From a virus, in IMG/VR virus record IMGVR_UViG_3300008113_011188, positions 1 through 21,381 of that record: a stretch of DNA of 21,381 nt, one strand, 5' to 3'. The stretch's first letter is position 1, and each line of letters begins with the position of its first letter. The position numbers were made by a program, and so were the translations under genes. Below are positions 1 to 8,308 of the stretch, piece after piece. Under the pieces are notes generated by a model. The model saw only the letters and a list, made by a program, of their open reading frames with translations, ran no database searches and was not told the DNA's origin.

Positions 1-1
1 C

Positions 2-418
2 ACTGGAGTAGGAGCAGTATTAAATAATGGTTTCAATTATCAGCAAGTTGGGAACGTTGTCGGGGTTATCAAGTGTTATAGCACCTATGTTGGAGCTAAA
101 GGATACCAAAAAGACGACGAACGATTTGAAATGTTGCGTGAGATTGGTCAAGAATACGGAGCTACAACAGGACGGCCAAGACAAATCAACTGGTTAAATC
201 TCGATGAAGTAATTACTGCATGTCAAATGAATGGTGTTACAAAACTTATTATCAATAAAATGGATGTTCTTCGACAAGTTGACAGTGCTTGGAATTATTA
301 CAAGGACAATATATTGGTTTCTTGTGCAAATGAAGATACATTTGTTTCTAATATTTGGAAAGAAGTTGGAAATGTACTTCCTGGTGTATATATCCAATTC
401 CAGGGGCAACTTCATTGA
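2..418 (+). CDS. Adenylosuccinate synthetase family protein (PurA/PurZ-like), 3' part only
   Basis: This is the C-terminal 138 residues of a GTP-dependent ligase that joins aspartate to IMP (PurA) or, in some phages, to dGMP (PurZ, the first step towards 2-aminoadenine). The 5' end lies outside the window; the frame is open from base 2. Visible landmarks are the aspartate-binding loop in EYGATTGRPRQ (bases about 152-184) and the guanine-binding NKMD, followed by VL, near base 257. Only about 47 residues follow NKMD, whereas bacterial PurA has roughly 100 more there. This fits the short archaeal/phage type. The usual GWFD after the loop is NWLN here. It ends in TGA, overlapping the clamp's TTG start by four bases (TTGA), so the two are probably translated together. 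The family call is firm. Whether it is PurZ cannot be decided without the N-terminal catalytic residue. Confidence 0.85.
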   Translation, partial: TGVGAVLNNGFNYQQVGNVVGVIKCYSTYVGAKGYQKDDERFEMLREIGQEYGATTGRPRQINWLNLDEVITACQMNGVTKLIINKMDVLRQVDSAWNYYKDNILVSCANEDTFVSNIWKEVGNVLPGVYIQFQGQLH

Positions 419-633
419 AAATATCTATAGACACATTTAAAGCTAATAAGATTTTCAAGAAAGCTAAACTTACTTGTAATACTGCATTAAAAGGTACTGC
501 AGATGCTGAATTTAACTTTTTTAAAGAAGATGGGCTTTTGCATATTCAGACCATTAATGATTATTGTCAGCAAATCATTAACACTGAAATTCAACTTGAA
601 GAAGATTTTGAATCTTTTTCTTGTTTGATTTAG
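415..633 (+). CDS. dnaN: Sliding clamp (DnaN-like), N-terminal part before an apparent -1 frameshift
   Basis: This is the first domain of a bacterial-type DNA polymerase III beta clamp, the ring that tethers the polymerase to DNA. The start is TTG at 415, inside the stop of the upstream gene, with an AGGGG ribosome site at 402-406. It gives MKISIDTFKANKIFKKAKL, a typical clamp opening strand and helix. The frame stops at TAG 631-633 after EEDFESFSCLI, too early for a clamp (about 366 residues in bacteria). The rest continues at once in the -1 frame from about base 612. Adding one T to the T5 run at 615-619, or a -1 slip there, would give a single protein of about 381 residues. It may be a sequence error, a real mutation or programmed frameshifting. 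Confidence 0.72.
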   Translation: MKISIDTFKANKIFKKAKLTCNTALKGTADAEFNFFKEDGLLHIQTINDYCQQIINTEIQLEEDFESFSCLI

Positions 634-1559
634 GAGTAAGTTGTTCTGACGACCATTGCTTTTCTATCGATAGTAGCTCATTTTTCAACGCAATATCAAA
701 CTTTCCCGTAGATGAAATACAGTTTGCTTATGTAAGTGATAAAAATTCATTAATTCTTGGAAACAAAAAGACCAAAGTTGTTCTAGAAACATCTTCTCCT
801 GAAGATGTTGAAAAGTCATACATGGATGCTTTTGTAGTAGCTTCAGAATACAATGAACTCAATTCAAAGAACCTACATGAAGCAATCACTAATACTGTAT
901 TCTGTACAGCTCCAGAATATGATGAGTTTCCTTATTCAAGTTTATTGCTATTTGAAGAAGAAGATCTATTTCACAGTGTAACTTCAGATAAACACAGGAT
1001 AGCTATTTTTGGAAATAGCTACTCTGAACAAAAATCTCTTTTATTGTCTAAGATTTCCTGTGACTTGATTACTAGTGTGTTAGGTTTTTCAGAAGAACAT
1101 GAATATTCATTTGCTAAAAATAAATTGTTTATGAAATGGCACAATGGAATATTCTTCACATCTTGCGAAAACAATACTTATCAATCAGTATTTCAAAATC
1201 TAGTAAACTTTTTTCAGGAAGCTAAAGATATTTTTAGTGTCTCAATACCTAGAGATGAGTTACAGAAATCAATGAAATTTATTTCGTCTATTTCTAGTTC
1301 TCACGTAGTAAAATTCACTTTCAAAAATAATACTCTTAATTTGTCAGCAGTAACTTCTGGTAAAGGTGGAGCATCTGATAAAATAACACTTGAAGAGGAA
1401 GTTATTGATTTTGAAGCTACTTATCTGACAAGTCATCTGATAAAGCTACTGGATCACGTAGAGAAAAATGTTGTGTTTCATTTCAAAAATTACAACGATT
1501 TCTCCCTACTAGTTGTTGAATCTAAGAATACAAAATACTTAATTTTCCCAATGCAATAA
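621..1559 (+). CDS. dnaN: Sliding clamp (DnaN-like), main part after the frameshift
   Basis: This is the remainder of the beta-clamp gene, domains 1-3. The frame is open from base 612; TTG at 621 is only the first start-like codon and has no ribosome site, so independent initiation is doubtful. A typical clamp segment, IDSSSFFNAISNFP, follows the junction. The C-terminus ends YLIFPMQ, matching the YVVMPM-type tail that closes bacterial DnaN and helps form the partner-binding pocket. As a ring the clamp would give processivity to the phage polymerase and could act as a platform for late transcription. One base separates its TAA from the next gene, a delta-like clamp-loader subunit, which is consistent with the assignment. 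The family is inferred from fold pattern and tail; overall similarity to cellular DnaN is low. Confidence 0.72.
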   Translation: MFDLGVSCSDDHCFSIDSSSFFNAISNFPVDEIQFAYVSDKNSLILGNKKTKVVLETSSPEDVEKSYMDAFVVASEYNELNSKNLHEAITNTVFCTAPEYDEFPYSSLLLFEEEDLFHSVTSDKHRIAIFGNSYSEQKSLLLSKISCDLITSVLGFSEEHEYSFAKNKLFMKWHNGIFFTSCENNTYQSVFQNLVNFFQEAKDIFSVSIPRDELQKSMKFISSISSSHVVKFTFKNNTLNLSAVTSGKGGASDKITLEEEVIDFEATYLTSHLIKLLDHVEKNVVFHFKNYNDFSLLVVESKNTKYLIFPMQ

Positions 1560-1560
1560 A

Positions 1561-2562
1561 ATGTCAAGAATATATATCGGTTCTATAAACTTGGTTAAAG
1601 CTAAATTGAAAGATGAGTTTCCTAATAAGAAACTCATCTTTGTTGATCGTACTGAAGAAAATAGCTTAAGTTTTTCCGTATTCTTTGACACTAGTAAAAT
1701 ATTTCTCCACATCAATCCTAACATTGATAGCTTGAAAATAATTGCTTCTGATGTTGAAAAGCAGCGTGGTATGCATTTCTTATATTATGAAGAAGACAAT
1801 TTTGATGGAAGAAACTCACTAATACAATCTATTAAGAAATCTGGAAATATTTTTGATGTTTCATTCCCTTTATTTGGAGATGTAAACAATTTCAAAAGAC
1901 AACTCAACAATTATTTATCTAAAAAAGAGATGTCAATAACTTCAGATGCTATGACATGGATAACTAGTAATCCTCCAATATTACGCATTAAGTCAAAAGC
2001 AGCAAACAACAAAAAAGAACTTTTAGCTTATGACTTGGACTTGTTGTTTCAGGAAATAGATAAGATTTCTTCTTACTCTAAAACTATTAATGTTGAGGAC
2101 TTTTCAAACTGCTTATTCAAATCAGAAACAGACATTTTTGATTTTATTGAAAGTATATTTGATAAAGACATTGACAAGGTTCTGCAAAAATATGAAGAAA
2201 TGATTGAAGCTGTTACAGATCAAGGTTTACTTATGATCCTACTGTATCAACTACATTTCTTATTAGTTTGCTCTGACTGCAAAGAAAAGAATATTTACAA
2301 TTCTGAAACAGTTTTGTCTATGCTTGAATTAGAAGACATTTTAGGAAAGTATTTTGACAGTGATTATAAGTCTGTCTCATACACAAAGAAATCTCAAAAT
2401 CCTATTCGTGTAAAAATAGAGATGAATAAAAAGCGCGATTTATCTTCACAAAATATTTCTTACATGATAGAGCAAGTTGTAAATACCATAGTAGATTTGA
2501 GAGACTTTGGCAACAAGGATTATGCTCTTCCGTTTCTCTTTCATAAACTTGTAACTGTATAA
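1561..2562 (+). CDS. Clamp-loader delta subunit-like protein (HolA family)
   Basis: This is likely the subunit that opens the sliding clamp during loading. It has 333 residues, close to E. coli delta (343). Matches to HolA lie in the second half: LLAYDLDLLFQEIDKIS (about 154-170), equivalent to the segment where delta's AAA-like module ends, then FDFIESIFDKDIDKVL (193-208) and LLMILLYQLHFLLV (223-236), which resemble the collar-domain pattern with a small helix followed by a leucine-rich helix. No Walker A motif is seen, as expected for delta. The ATG sits one base after the clamp stop and lacks a clear ribosome site, so translational coupling is likely. Context strongly supports the call. 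The N-terminal third is too divergent to recognise. Confidence 0.65.
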   Translation: MSRIYIGSINLVKAKLKDEFPNKKLIFVDRTEENSLSFSVFFDTSKIFLHINPNIDSLKIIASDVEKQRGMHFLYYEEDNFDGRNSLIQSIKKSGNIFDVSFPLFGDVNNFKRQLNNYLSKKEMSITSDAMTWITSNPPILRIKSKAANNKKELLAYDLDLLFQEIDKISSYSKTINVEDFSNCLFKSETDIFDFIESIFDKDIDKVLQKYEEMIEAVTDQGLLMILLYQLHFLLVCSDCKEKNIYNSETVLSMLELEDILGKYFDSDYKSVSYTKKSQNPIRVKIEMNKKRDLSSQNISYMIEQVVNTIVDLRDFGNKDYALPFLFHKLVTV

Positions 2563-2569
2563 GTTCTTT

Positions 2570-3139
2570 ATGACTGAAGACAAGTATGAAATTATAAATG
2601 ATCTAATTAAAGAATATAAAGAGAAAAAAAATCAAGCCTTATTGTTTGAGTTATTAGATTTTTATAAACCTTTATTCTTGTCTTCTGTCAAAAGATGCAT
2701 TCAAAAAGACAATAGATTATCAAGACATAGAGAAGATTTTTCACAAGAATTTATTTTTGTACTAAAGAAACTTGTTGATAACTATGATCCTGATTTATCT
2801 TATTTTTCTTATTACTTATCCACAAGAATTGATATTAATCTTTTTAGGTACTTAACTGATAAGTATTTTTGCAAAGAAGAATTAATTGAGGAAATTAGTT
2901 TTGAAGAAAAATATGAGGATCCTTTCAATAACATAAATACTGTCATTACTTTACATGAAGCAGTAAATCAATTAAGTGAAAAAAATAGAGAAGTAATTCA
3001 AATATACTTCTTTCATGAACTAGATCAAAAAGAAGCTGCAGAAAAACTTGAAATCACTCAAGGAGCATTTTCTAAAAGATTATCAAAAGCTTTGGAACAA
3101 CTTAGAGGTATATTAGGTGAAGATTTCTTATTTGACTAG
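2570..3139 (+). CDS. Sigma-70 family RNA polymerase sigma factor
   Basis: This 189-residue protein probably redirects host RNA polymerase to phage promoters. Region 2 spans about 25-97 (LLFELLDFYKPLFLSSVKRC, then the acidic EDFSQEFIFVLKKLVDNYDP and a YFSYYLSTRIDINLFRYL segment resembling the -10 binding helix). Region 4 spans about 129-180: LSEKNREVIQIYFF, then the helix-turn-helix DQKEAAEKLEITQGAFSKRL, then ALEQLRG. Region 3 is short or absent, as in small phage and sporulation-type sigmas. It is the last gene before the late packaging genes and follows the clamp and clamp loader, so control of late genes is a reasonable inference. There is no clear ribosome site before ATG 2570, seven bases after the previous stop. 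Confidence 0.85.
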   Translation: MTEDKYEIINDLIKEYKEKKNQALLFELLDFYKPLFLSSVKRCIQKDNRLSRHREDFSQEFIFVLKKLVDNYDPDLSYFSYYLSTRIDINLFRYLTDKYFCKEELIEEISFEEKYEDPFNNINTVITLHEAVNQLSEKNREVIQIYFFHELDQKEAAEKLEITQGAFSKRLSKALEQLRGILGEDFLFD

Positions 3140-3197
3140 GAATATTTTTTAAAGTTTTTTGTATTATGTAATTATGTTCCACCAAAACTCCTAAGAC

Positions 3198-3229
3198 AAC
3201 CCAAAAATGTCTGGGGGTTATTTTCTTTT
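3198..3229 (+). terminator. Possible weak terminator after the sigma gene
   Basis: AACCC at 3198-3202 can pair with GGGTT at 3215-3219 across a 12-base loop, followed immediately by the T-rich stretch ATTTTCTTTT. The stem is short, so termination or attenuation is only a possibility. It separates the replication/sigma genes from the next gene. Confidence 0.35.
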
Positions 3230-3230
3230 A

Positions 3231-3237
3231 AGGGGAG
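3231..3237 (+). promoter_or_regulatory. Ribosome binding site that selects a GTG start
   Basis: AGGGGAG lies eight bases before GTG at 3246. The in-frame ATG at 3207 has no such site and lies in the loop of the possible hairpin, so GTG 3246 is the better start. Confidence 0.65.
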
Positions 3238-3245
3238 AAAATAAA

Positions 3246-3959
3246 GTGTCTGAAAATAATCCAAATGACATGATTTACAACTGGCGTAATGAACTCAAAT
3301 CTCATCATGATGGCGCTTATGTTGTAGCTAGTAGTCAAGCTCAAAAATTAAAAAATCAAGGTTTTGATAAGTCTGAGATTGTTGAATTGTTGGCAGCTGA
3401 TAACTATGATTTAGATTTAGCTAATAGAGTTGCATCTAAATTATTTGATGATACTAGTGTCCAAGAAACAAACTCGGTTGTCGAAGTTTCTGTTGTTCCT
3501 ACTAAGTATTCAGATTGTGCTCCAATTATTGAAAAAACCTTATCAAAAGTTAGTGCAAGAGAATTTGCTAAAAGACTTTGTTCAGGTTCATATGCAATCG
3601 TAAAGACTGATGACAGAGGATTGAATTATTGGCAAAGAATGGCTGAACTTGCACAAGGTTCATCTGTTGGAATGAAGAATTTACACTCTGCCTTGAAACC
3701 ACATGTTGAAGAAACATTATTAAATAGTGTATTAATTGCACAATCACAAGAAGCTGAAGTTAAGACAGCATCCAAGAATAAGTATGTTGTTTCCATGAGA
3801 AAAGGATCTGCAGACGTAGATCTTTCAAATGCAACTTCTACAAGTGAAAAGTTTACATTGGGAAATTATTCTAGTTTTGGTTTAGCAGATGAATTTATGG
3901 TTAAAGCTGCTGACACTGTTTCTCCTTATGCAAGATTAAAAAGAGCATTAAGAGATTAG
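3246..3959 (+). CDS. Hypothetical late protein
   Basis: This 237-residue protein (from GTG 3246) is not recognised. It is largely helical, with an N-terminal segment MSENNPNDMIYNWRNELKSH, then a helix pair around KLKNQGFDKSEIVELLAADN. A VKTAS motif near the two-thirds point is the short motif repeated in many neighbouring virion-type proteins. The C-terminus is basic (YARLKRALRD). It stands alone between a weak hairpin and a strong inverted repeat, so it may be its own transcription unit. There are no membrane segments or cysteine clusters. Its position just before the terminase genes suggests a late role, but nothing in it shows a function. Confidence 0.6.
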   Translation: MSENNPNDMIYNWRNELKSHHDGAYVVASSQAQKLKNQGFDKSEIVELLAADNYDLDLANRVASKLFDDTSVQETNSVVEVSVVPTKYSDCAPIIEKTLSKVSAREFAKRLCSGSYAIVKTDDRGLNYWQRMAELAQGSSVGMKNLHSALKPHVEETLLNSVLIAQSQEAEVKTASKNKYVVSMRKGSADVDLSNATSTSEKFTLGNYSSFGLADEFMVKAADTVSPYARLKRALRD

Positions 3960-3974
3960 TTTTTATTTTTCGCA

Positions 3975-4008
3975 CTAAACAAGCCGCTTTTTCAAGCGGC
4001 TTGTTTAG
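3975..4008 (+). terminator. Perfect 15-bp hairpin, likely terminator
   Basis: The arms at 3975-3989 and 3994-4008 are exact reverse complements (CTAAACAAGCCGCTT) with a TTTC loop. Downstream is CTTTGTAT, a weak U-tail; upstream is TTTTATTTTT, which would serve a terminator on the other strand. It lies between the hypothetical gene ending at 3959 and the small terminase. Confidence 0.75.
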
Positions 4009-4026
4009 CTTTGTATAACACTTAAA

Positions 4027-4707
4027 ATGGAACAAAACAAACAAACTATTGATGCAATAATGGTTCCTGAAGATGGTCCAAAGAAACCATCAAGATTATT
4101 CAGGGATATCAAAGAGGGAGAACAACCTTTAGTTCCACTTCCTCCTGATAATATGACTGATATTTCTTATCCTCAGTTTATAGAACCAAGATGTGTTATT
4201 TGTACTTCTCACTTAAGAGATATGGTGGAACACGTATATCTTGATTCAGGAAAGAAAAATCAAGCTGTAATTGCTTTTTTTGCAGAACATTATGATGCAA
4301 AATTAAACTGGATGCAAGTTAATACTCATATGGAGATGCACTGTGATTTTAAAAAAATCTCCATATCAGGTCTCAAAAACTACGAGCAAAGAGAAGAACT
4401 AATTGCTCCTTGGATTTTTAGAGAACATCAACTTGCATTAACAGCACTTCTAGTAGAACTAGATGATGTAAGAGGTATTGACTGCTCAAGAAATAATGAA
4501 ATGAAATTAAAAAGAGCAGCAATGGTAGAAAAACTTATTACAAAAATCATGATGCTCAAAGATTCAAGAGATAATCAAGGCATTTATAATATAAATATAT
4601 TTGAAATTTTAGCAAAACTTCATGAGCAAATGGAATCTGAAGCTGATAAGAAAAGAATTAGAGAAGAAATTCAAGTATTGAAGCTCAAAGTTCAACAAGA
4701 TAACTAA
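4027..4707 (+). CDS. Probable terminase small subunit (zinc-HTH DNA-binding protein)
   Basis: This 226-residue protein overlaps the large terminase gene (TAATG). Residues 55-106 follow a pattern common in phage DNA-recognition proteins: C56-x2-C59, a helical segment (HLRDMVEHVYLDSGKKNQAV), then a second helix pair ending H101-x3-H105-C106. This suggests a zinc-stabilised helix-turn-helix that would bind the packaging site. The C-terminal third is strongly helical and charged (EILAKLHEQMESEADKKRIR), suitable for a coiled coil or oligomer. The start is ATG 4027, 18 bases after the hairpin, with no obvious ribosome site. Small terminases are poorly conserved, so the call rests on domain type plus position directly before TerL. 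Confidence 0.65.
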   Translation: MEQNKQTIDAIMVPEDGPKKPSRLFRDIKEGEQPLVPLPPDNMTDISYPQFIEPRCVICTSHLRDMVEHVYLDSGKKNQAVIAFFAEHYDAKLNWMQVNTHMEMHCDFKKISISGLKNYEQREELIAPWIFREHQLALTALLVELDDVRGIDCSRNNEMKLKRAAMVEKLITKIMMLKDSRDNQGIYNINIFEILAKLHEQMESEADKKRIREEIQVLKLKVQQDN

Positions 4708-6818
4708 TGAGAAAACCAAATACAGCTAAACAATCTCAACTCGATCTAAGAACTCAATTATTACAACAAGCAAACTCAGTAACAGATTTTCTAAAAGAAT
4801 CTGGATATGCTTCAGAGTTCCTAGAAGAAGTATTACCTGCTACAAGATCTGAAGTTGCTCCTCCTTCTCTTCCTGAAAAATCCAGGTTTAATCCAGATCA
4901 AATTGTAGATATTATTACATTTATTGAACATCCATATTTTTGTAATCTAAAACCTTATCCTTGGCAGAAACTTATTCTCAAATGTTTCTATATGGGTCAA
5001 GAAGGTAATACAAATCTAGAAATAAATGATAAAGAAAACCAAGTTGATTGTCAAGGTTGTGTTTGGAACTATATCAATCAAAACGAACAAGCATTTCATA
5101 AAAACTATCAAGAGGGAAAACAATTTAAGACTATATTTTCAGTAGTCAACTCCCCTTGTTTACAGTGCAAAAGACAAGACAATTCAATCAAAACATCACG
5201 ATATCAATCAGCTAAAGATGAAGCTACAAACCCTGATGCAGAGAGACAAGTTACATTATTAGAAGAAAGACCAATCATTGACAATTATCAATCTGAAATG
5301 GATCTGATTAACTCTGAAGAGTTTGATCCAAAACTCAGAATGCAAGTTTTAGAAAAATGCGAAAATAAATACAAATTTCAAGAACTTGTTTTGGTATTAG
5401 GTAGACGTTCTGGAAAATCATTCTTAGTGTCAGCAATGGCACTTTATGAACTATATAGATTAATTTCTATGGGTCATCCTCAATCTAGATATGGATTGAT
5501 GGAATTTGATGAAATAGTTTTGCTTAATGTTGCTAGAAATGAAGAACAGGCTAAGAAAGCTATCTTCTCCAAAATCAAACAAACAGTTCTAGCTTCTCCA
5601 TTCTTTGCTCCTTATATTGGTAAAGATACAGAACTTGAAATGCGTTTTTACACTGAACATGACAGAAAAGAAAATGAGAGAAGATCTGAACAAGGTCTAA
5701 ATCCTTTTGCTGGTAGTCTTGTTCTTAGATGTGGTAGTAGTAACGCATCTGGTCTTGTTGGTCTTACTTGTTGGACTATTATCATGGACGAAGTTGCAGC
5801 TATGGCAGGAGATAATCCTGATTCTGGTGTTGACTATGCACTTTATGATGACCTAAAACCATCTCTTGCTACATTTGGAAGAGATGGGAAAATGATGATG
5901 CTTTCTAACCCTAAAGGACCTATTGGATTGCTTTATGATCTTCATGAGAATAGACTTGAAGACCATACTACTCTAGTAATGAAACTACCAACATGGCTTA
6001 CTAATCCAAATATTGATAAAGCTTGGCTAGATGATCAAAAGAAGAAAAACCCTGTTGAATTTCAAATGCAATATGGAGCTGAATTTGGAGCATCTTCTTC
6101 AGATCCTATGTTCGTACAAGATGATATAGAAAGAATGTTCAGAAGTATGTCGATGATAAAAAGAAAAGAAATGGCTTCTGGATTTTTTGATTATTTCTGT
6201 CACTTAGATCCTGCTAGAACTTCTGATTATTATGCTTTAGTTGTTGCTCATACAGAAAATATGTATGGAAGTATAGGACCAGATTTTAAACCCTTAAAGA
6301 GAGTTGTCATTGATCATATTCATTTCTGGAACCCAATGACAAAAAATCAGCCAGTAAAAGAAAAAGATGTTGAAGAATATGTCATAGATTTACATAGAAA
6401 ATTTCGCTTTAAACAAGTTTCTATTGATCAATGGAACTCTCAATCATCTTTAATAAAACTACAATCTCATGGAGTACCTATTGTAGAAAGACAATTCAAT
6501 AAAGAGTATAAAGAGAAAATATACACAGAATTATCTCAACTCATTAGAGATGATCGTGTTGATATTTATGATTTGTCTGGTGGTAGCTATTATGATCTTG
6601 ATAATAAGTTAGTACCTCTCAATGAAATACAAGAAGCTAAAATTCAATTTTTATTCTTACAGAAGAAGTGGAAAGGAAAGAGATATTACATTGAAGCATT
6701 ATCAGGATACAAAGATGATATTTGTGATGCTGTAGCTGCTGTAAGTTATGAGTGTTTAACTAATAAGATAATACAAAGATTACCTAAATCTAAAATGGTT
6801 AATTTAAACAGAAGATAG
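4707..6818 (+). CDS. terL: Terminase large subunit (TerL)
   Basis: This is the packaging motor ATPase and headful nuclease, 703 residues. The ATPase has Walker A GRRSGKS at 232-238 (K237) and Walker B TIIMDE ending in D361-E362. The nuclease domain has an RNase-H-like acidic set: HLDPARTSDYYAL with D501, SIDQWNS with D574, and YKDDICDA with D670/D671/D674. The domain order is standard. An unusual feature is a pair of C-x2-C motifs (C115/C118 and C151/C154) before Walker A, probably one zinc site in an N-terminal insertion. Translation probably starts at the ATG overlapping the TAA of the upstream gene. It works with the portal encoded some 7 kb downstream. All key residues are present, so it looks functional. 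Confidence 0.97.
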   Translation: MRKPNTAKQSQLDLRTQLLQQANSVTDFLKESGYASEFLEEVLPATRSEVAPPSLPEKSRFNPDQIVDIITFIEHPYFCNLKPYPWQKLILKCFYMGQEGNTNLEINDKENQVDCQGCVWNYINQNEQAFHKNYQEGKQFKTIFSVVNSPCLQCKRQDNSIKTSRYQSAKDEATNPDAERQVTLLEERPIIDNYQSEMDLINSEEFDPKLRMQVLEKCENKYKFQELVLVLGRRSGKSFLVSAMALYELYRLISMGHPQSRYGLMEFDEIVLLNVARNEEQAKKAIFSKIKQTVLASPFFAPYIGKDTELEMRFYTEHDRKENERRSEQGLNPFAGSLVLRCGSSNASGLVGLTCWTIIMDEVAAMAGDNPDSGVDYALYDDLKPSLATFGRDGKMMMLSNPKGPIGLLYDLHENRLEDHTTLVMKLPTWLTNPNIDKAWLDDQKKKNPVEFQMQYGAEFGASSSDPMFVQDDIERMFRSMSMIKRKEMASGFFDYFCHLDPARTSDYYALVVAHTENMYGSIGPDFKPLKRVVIDHIHFWNPMTKNQPVKEKDVEEYVIDLHRKFRFKQVSIDQWNSQSSLIKLQSHGVPIVERQFNKEYKEKIYTELSQLIRDDRVDIYDLSGGSYYDLDNKLVPLNEIQEAKIQFLFLQKKWKGKRYYIEALSGYKDDICDAVAAVSYECLTNKIIQRLPKSKMVNLNRR

Positions 6819-6863
6819 CTACACATCAAAGGTTATTGATATTTATAATAAGAAAAAATCATT

Positions 6864-7832
6864 ATGTCTAAGAATGTAAGAACAGCTCAATTTGGTGGTG
6901 TTGGTGGAGGAGGAACTCCTTCTCCTTTTACTCCTGGCAATGAAGATGACAACTTTGAAAAAATCATCAGTAGAACTCATCAAGATGCTGAGTATAACGA
7001 TGATAACTTAGAAACAAAACTTACTATGTTTCACACACAAAATGTAGAAATGGGTTTTATTAATTATGAATTAACCCCTCTGCAAAGAATGCAAGCTAAA
7101 TACAGAGCAATTCTTCATAACTACAAAGAAAACTTAGAAAAAGAAGCTGATAGTCTACTCAAAAACTCCCCTGCTTATATCAAGGAACATAATAAAACTG
7201 ATAAAAAGCATCTTATGACTATGGAGCAAAGTTTAGAAGAAAGGCATAAATATAAAAAAGATACAGAATTTCCTAGAGAGAAGTATTCAGATCCAGATCC
7301 ACCTTCTAGAAGTCATTTTGCATTATCAGAAGATCAAATGATGCGTATAGCATTTGAAGTTTCAAATGATGACAAACAAGATTATGAAGTTGGACAAAGA
7401 GGAAGAATTACTAAAGACTATCCTAATGATGAAAGAAATAAAATAGATAACTATAGATTTCGTCACGTTCCAGAAATGTCATATATTACTTTAGATGGAG
7501 ATGATGGCTTTCAAGGATTTGAAAATTATTTAGATAACTCAGCTAAATCCAATCGTGATGGATTTTCTTCATCTTGGAATGAACCTACTATACAAGACTA
7601 TCCAAATCCTGATGGTAAAGCAAATGTTAGTCCTGCTCAATTAGAAAATAAACCTACTCCTGGTAGTCAGTACTTAAACGCTAATGACCCGAACATGACT
7701 ACTGAAGAAAAATTAAATAAAAATAAAATGCCAACCACCTACTATGATTTCAATGGTAATGAAAAGGAAGATAGAGGTGTTGAAGATATCTACAATACAC
7801 TTGGTTATGGCATATCAGGACATACAGTTTAA
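6864..7832 (+). CDS. Hypothetical late protein
   Basis: This 322-residue protein is not recognised. The N-terminus is NVRTAQFGGVGGGGTPSPF, a glycine-rich tail after a K/R-T-A motif like those in neighbouring proteins. The middle is helical and charged (about 65-140). The rest is hydrophilic and rich in Asp, Asn and Pro, likely flexible. There are no cysteine clusters or membrane segments. ATG 6864 follows a 45-base gap containing an AT-rich TATAATA but only a weak ribosome site. Its TAA overlaps the next gene's ATG (TTTAATGA), so they are translationally coupled. Lying between TerL and the portal, it is probably a virion or head-assembly protein by context only. Confidence 0.6.
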   Translation: MSKNVRTAQFGGVGGGGTPSPFTPGNEDDNFEKIISRTHQDAEYNDDNLETKLTMFHTQNVEMGFINYELTPLQRMQAKYRAILHNYKENLEKEADSLLKNSPAYIKEHNKTDKKHLMTMEQSLEERHKYKKDTEFPREKYSDPDPPSRSHFALSEDQMMRIAFEVSNDDKQDYEVGQRGRITKDYPNDERNKIDNYRFRHVPEMSYITLDGDDGFQGFENYLDNSAKSNRDGFSSSWNEPTIQDYPNPDGKANVSPAQLENKPTPGSQYLNANDPNMTTEEKLNKNKMPTTYYDFNGNEKEDRGVEDIYNTLGYGISGHTV

Positions 7833-8299
7833 TGAAATCTAAAACAGTTTTAAGTATATTAAATATTTGTAATTTTTTAGATAAGAATAACAAATTTGCT
7901 CTTTCTGACAAATTGTTTATTAAGGTTTCTCAGTATCATCCACAAACTAGTATTGATGTAACAGAAAATACCAATCATCAAGTTGAATGGGAAGAAATAG
8001 AAGAAGAAAACAAAGAACTAGACAAAGGTAGACAAGGTGAGCCTACTTCTTCTGGTTGGGTTAATCCAAGAAAATTAGAACCAGAAGGACATGGACAAAA
8101 TGTTTCTGCTGATGAAATGAATTCCATAGAAGCACAAAATCATCCTGATCAAGTGGATGGTTCTGGAGCTAAAGTAATCATTCCAGATACATTAGGAAAT
8201 TCTGCAATTAATGATCCAACATTCCTTGACAGATTTGAAGATGAAAATAAATCAGATGACCCAGCAATTAATAGATTGCCAAATAATAGAGTTATTTAG
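7832..8299 (+). CDS. Hypothetical late protein
   Basis: This 155-residue protein is not recognised. Residues 1-34 (MKSKTVLSILNICNFLDKNN and on to KLFIKVSQ) form an amphipathic two-helix leader ending in a KVSQ that resembles the K-x-A-[ST] motifs elsewhere in this module. The remainder is acidic and probably disordered, with Pro/Gly/Asn-rich stretches. ATG 7832 overlaps the stop of the upstream gene. Leader-like ends of this sort on several proteins of one module would fit removal by the prohead protease, which is inference only. Confidence 0.55.
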   Translation: MKSKTVLSILNICNFLDKNNKFALSDKLFIKVSQYHPQTSIDVTENTNHQVEWEEIEEENKELDKGRQGEPTSSGWVNPRKLEPEGHGQNVSADEMNSIEAQNHPDQVDGSGAKVIIPDTLGNSAINDPTFLDRFEDENKSDDPAINRLPNNRVI

Positions 8300-8308
8300 G
8301 AGAAAATT

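Noticed and set aside
1539-1724. 61-codon - strand frame at the clamp/delta junction
   Set aside because: Overlaps two well-supported + strand genes and shows no family features.
3207-3245. Upstream ATG giving a 250-aa form of the 3246 gene
   Set aside because: No ribosome site, and it lies in a possible hairpin loop; GTG 3246 has AGGGGAG at good spacing.
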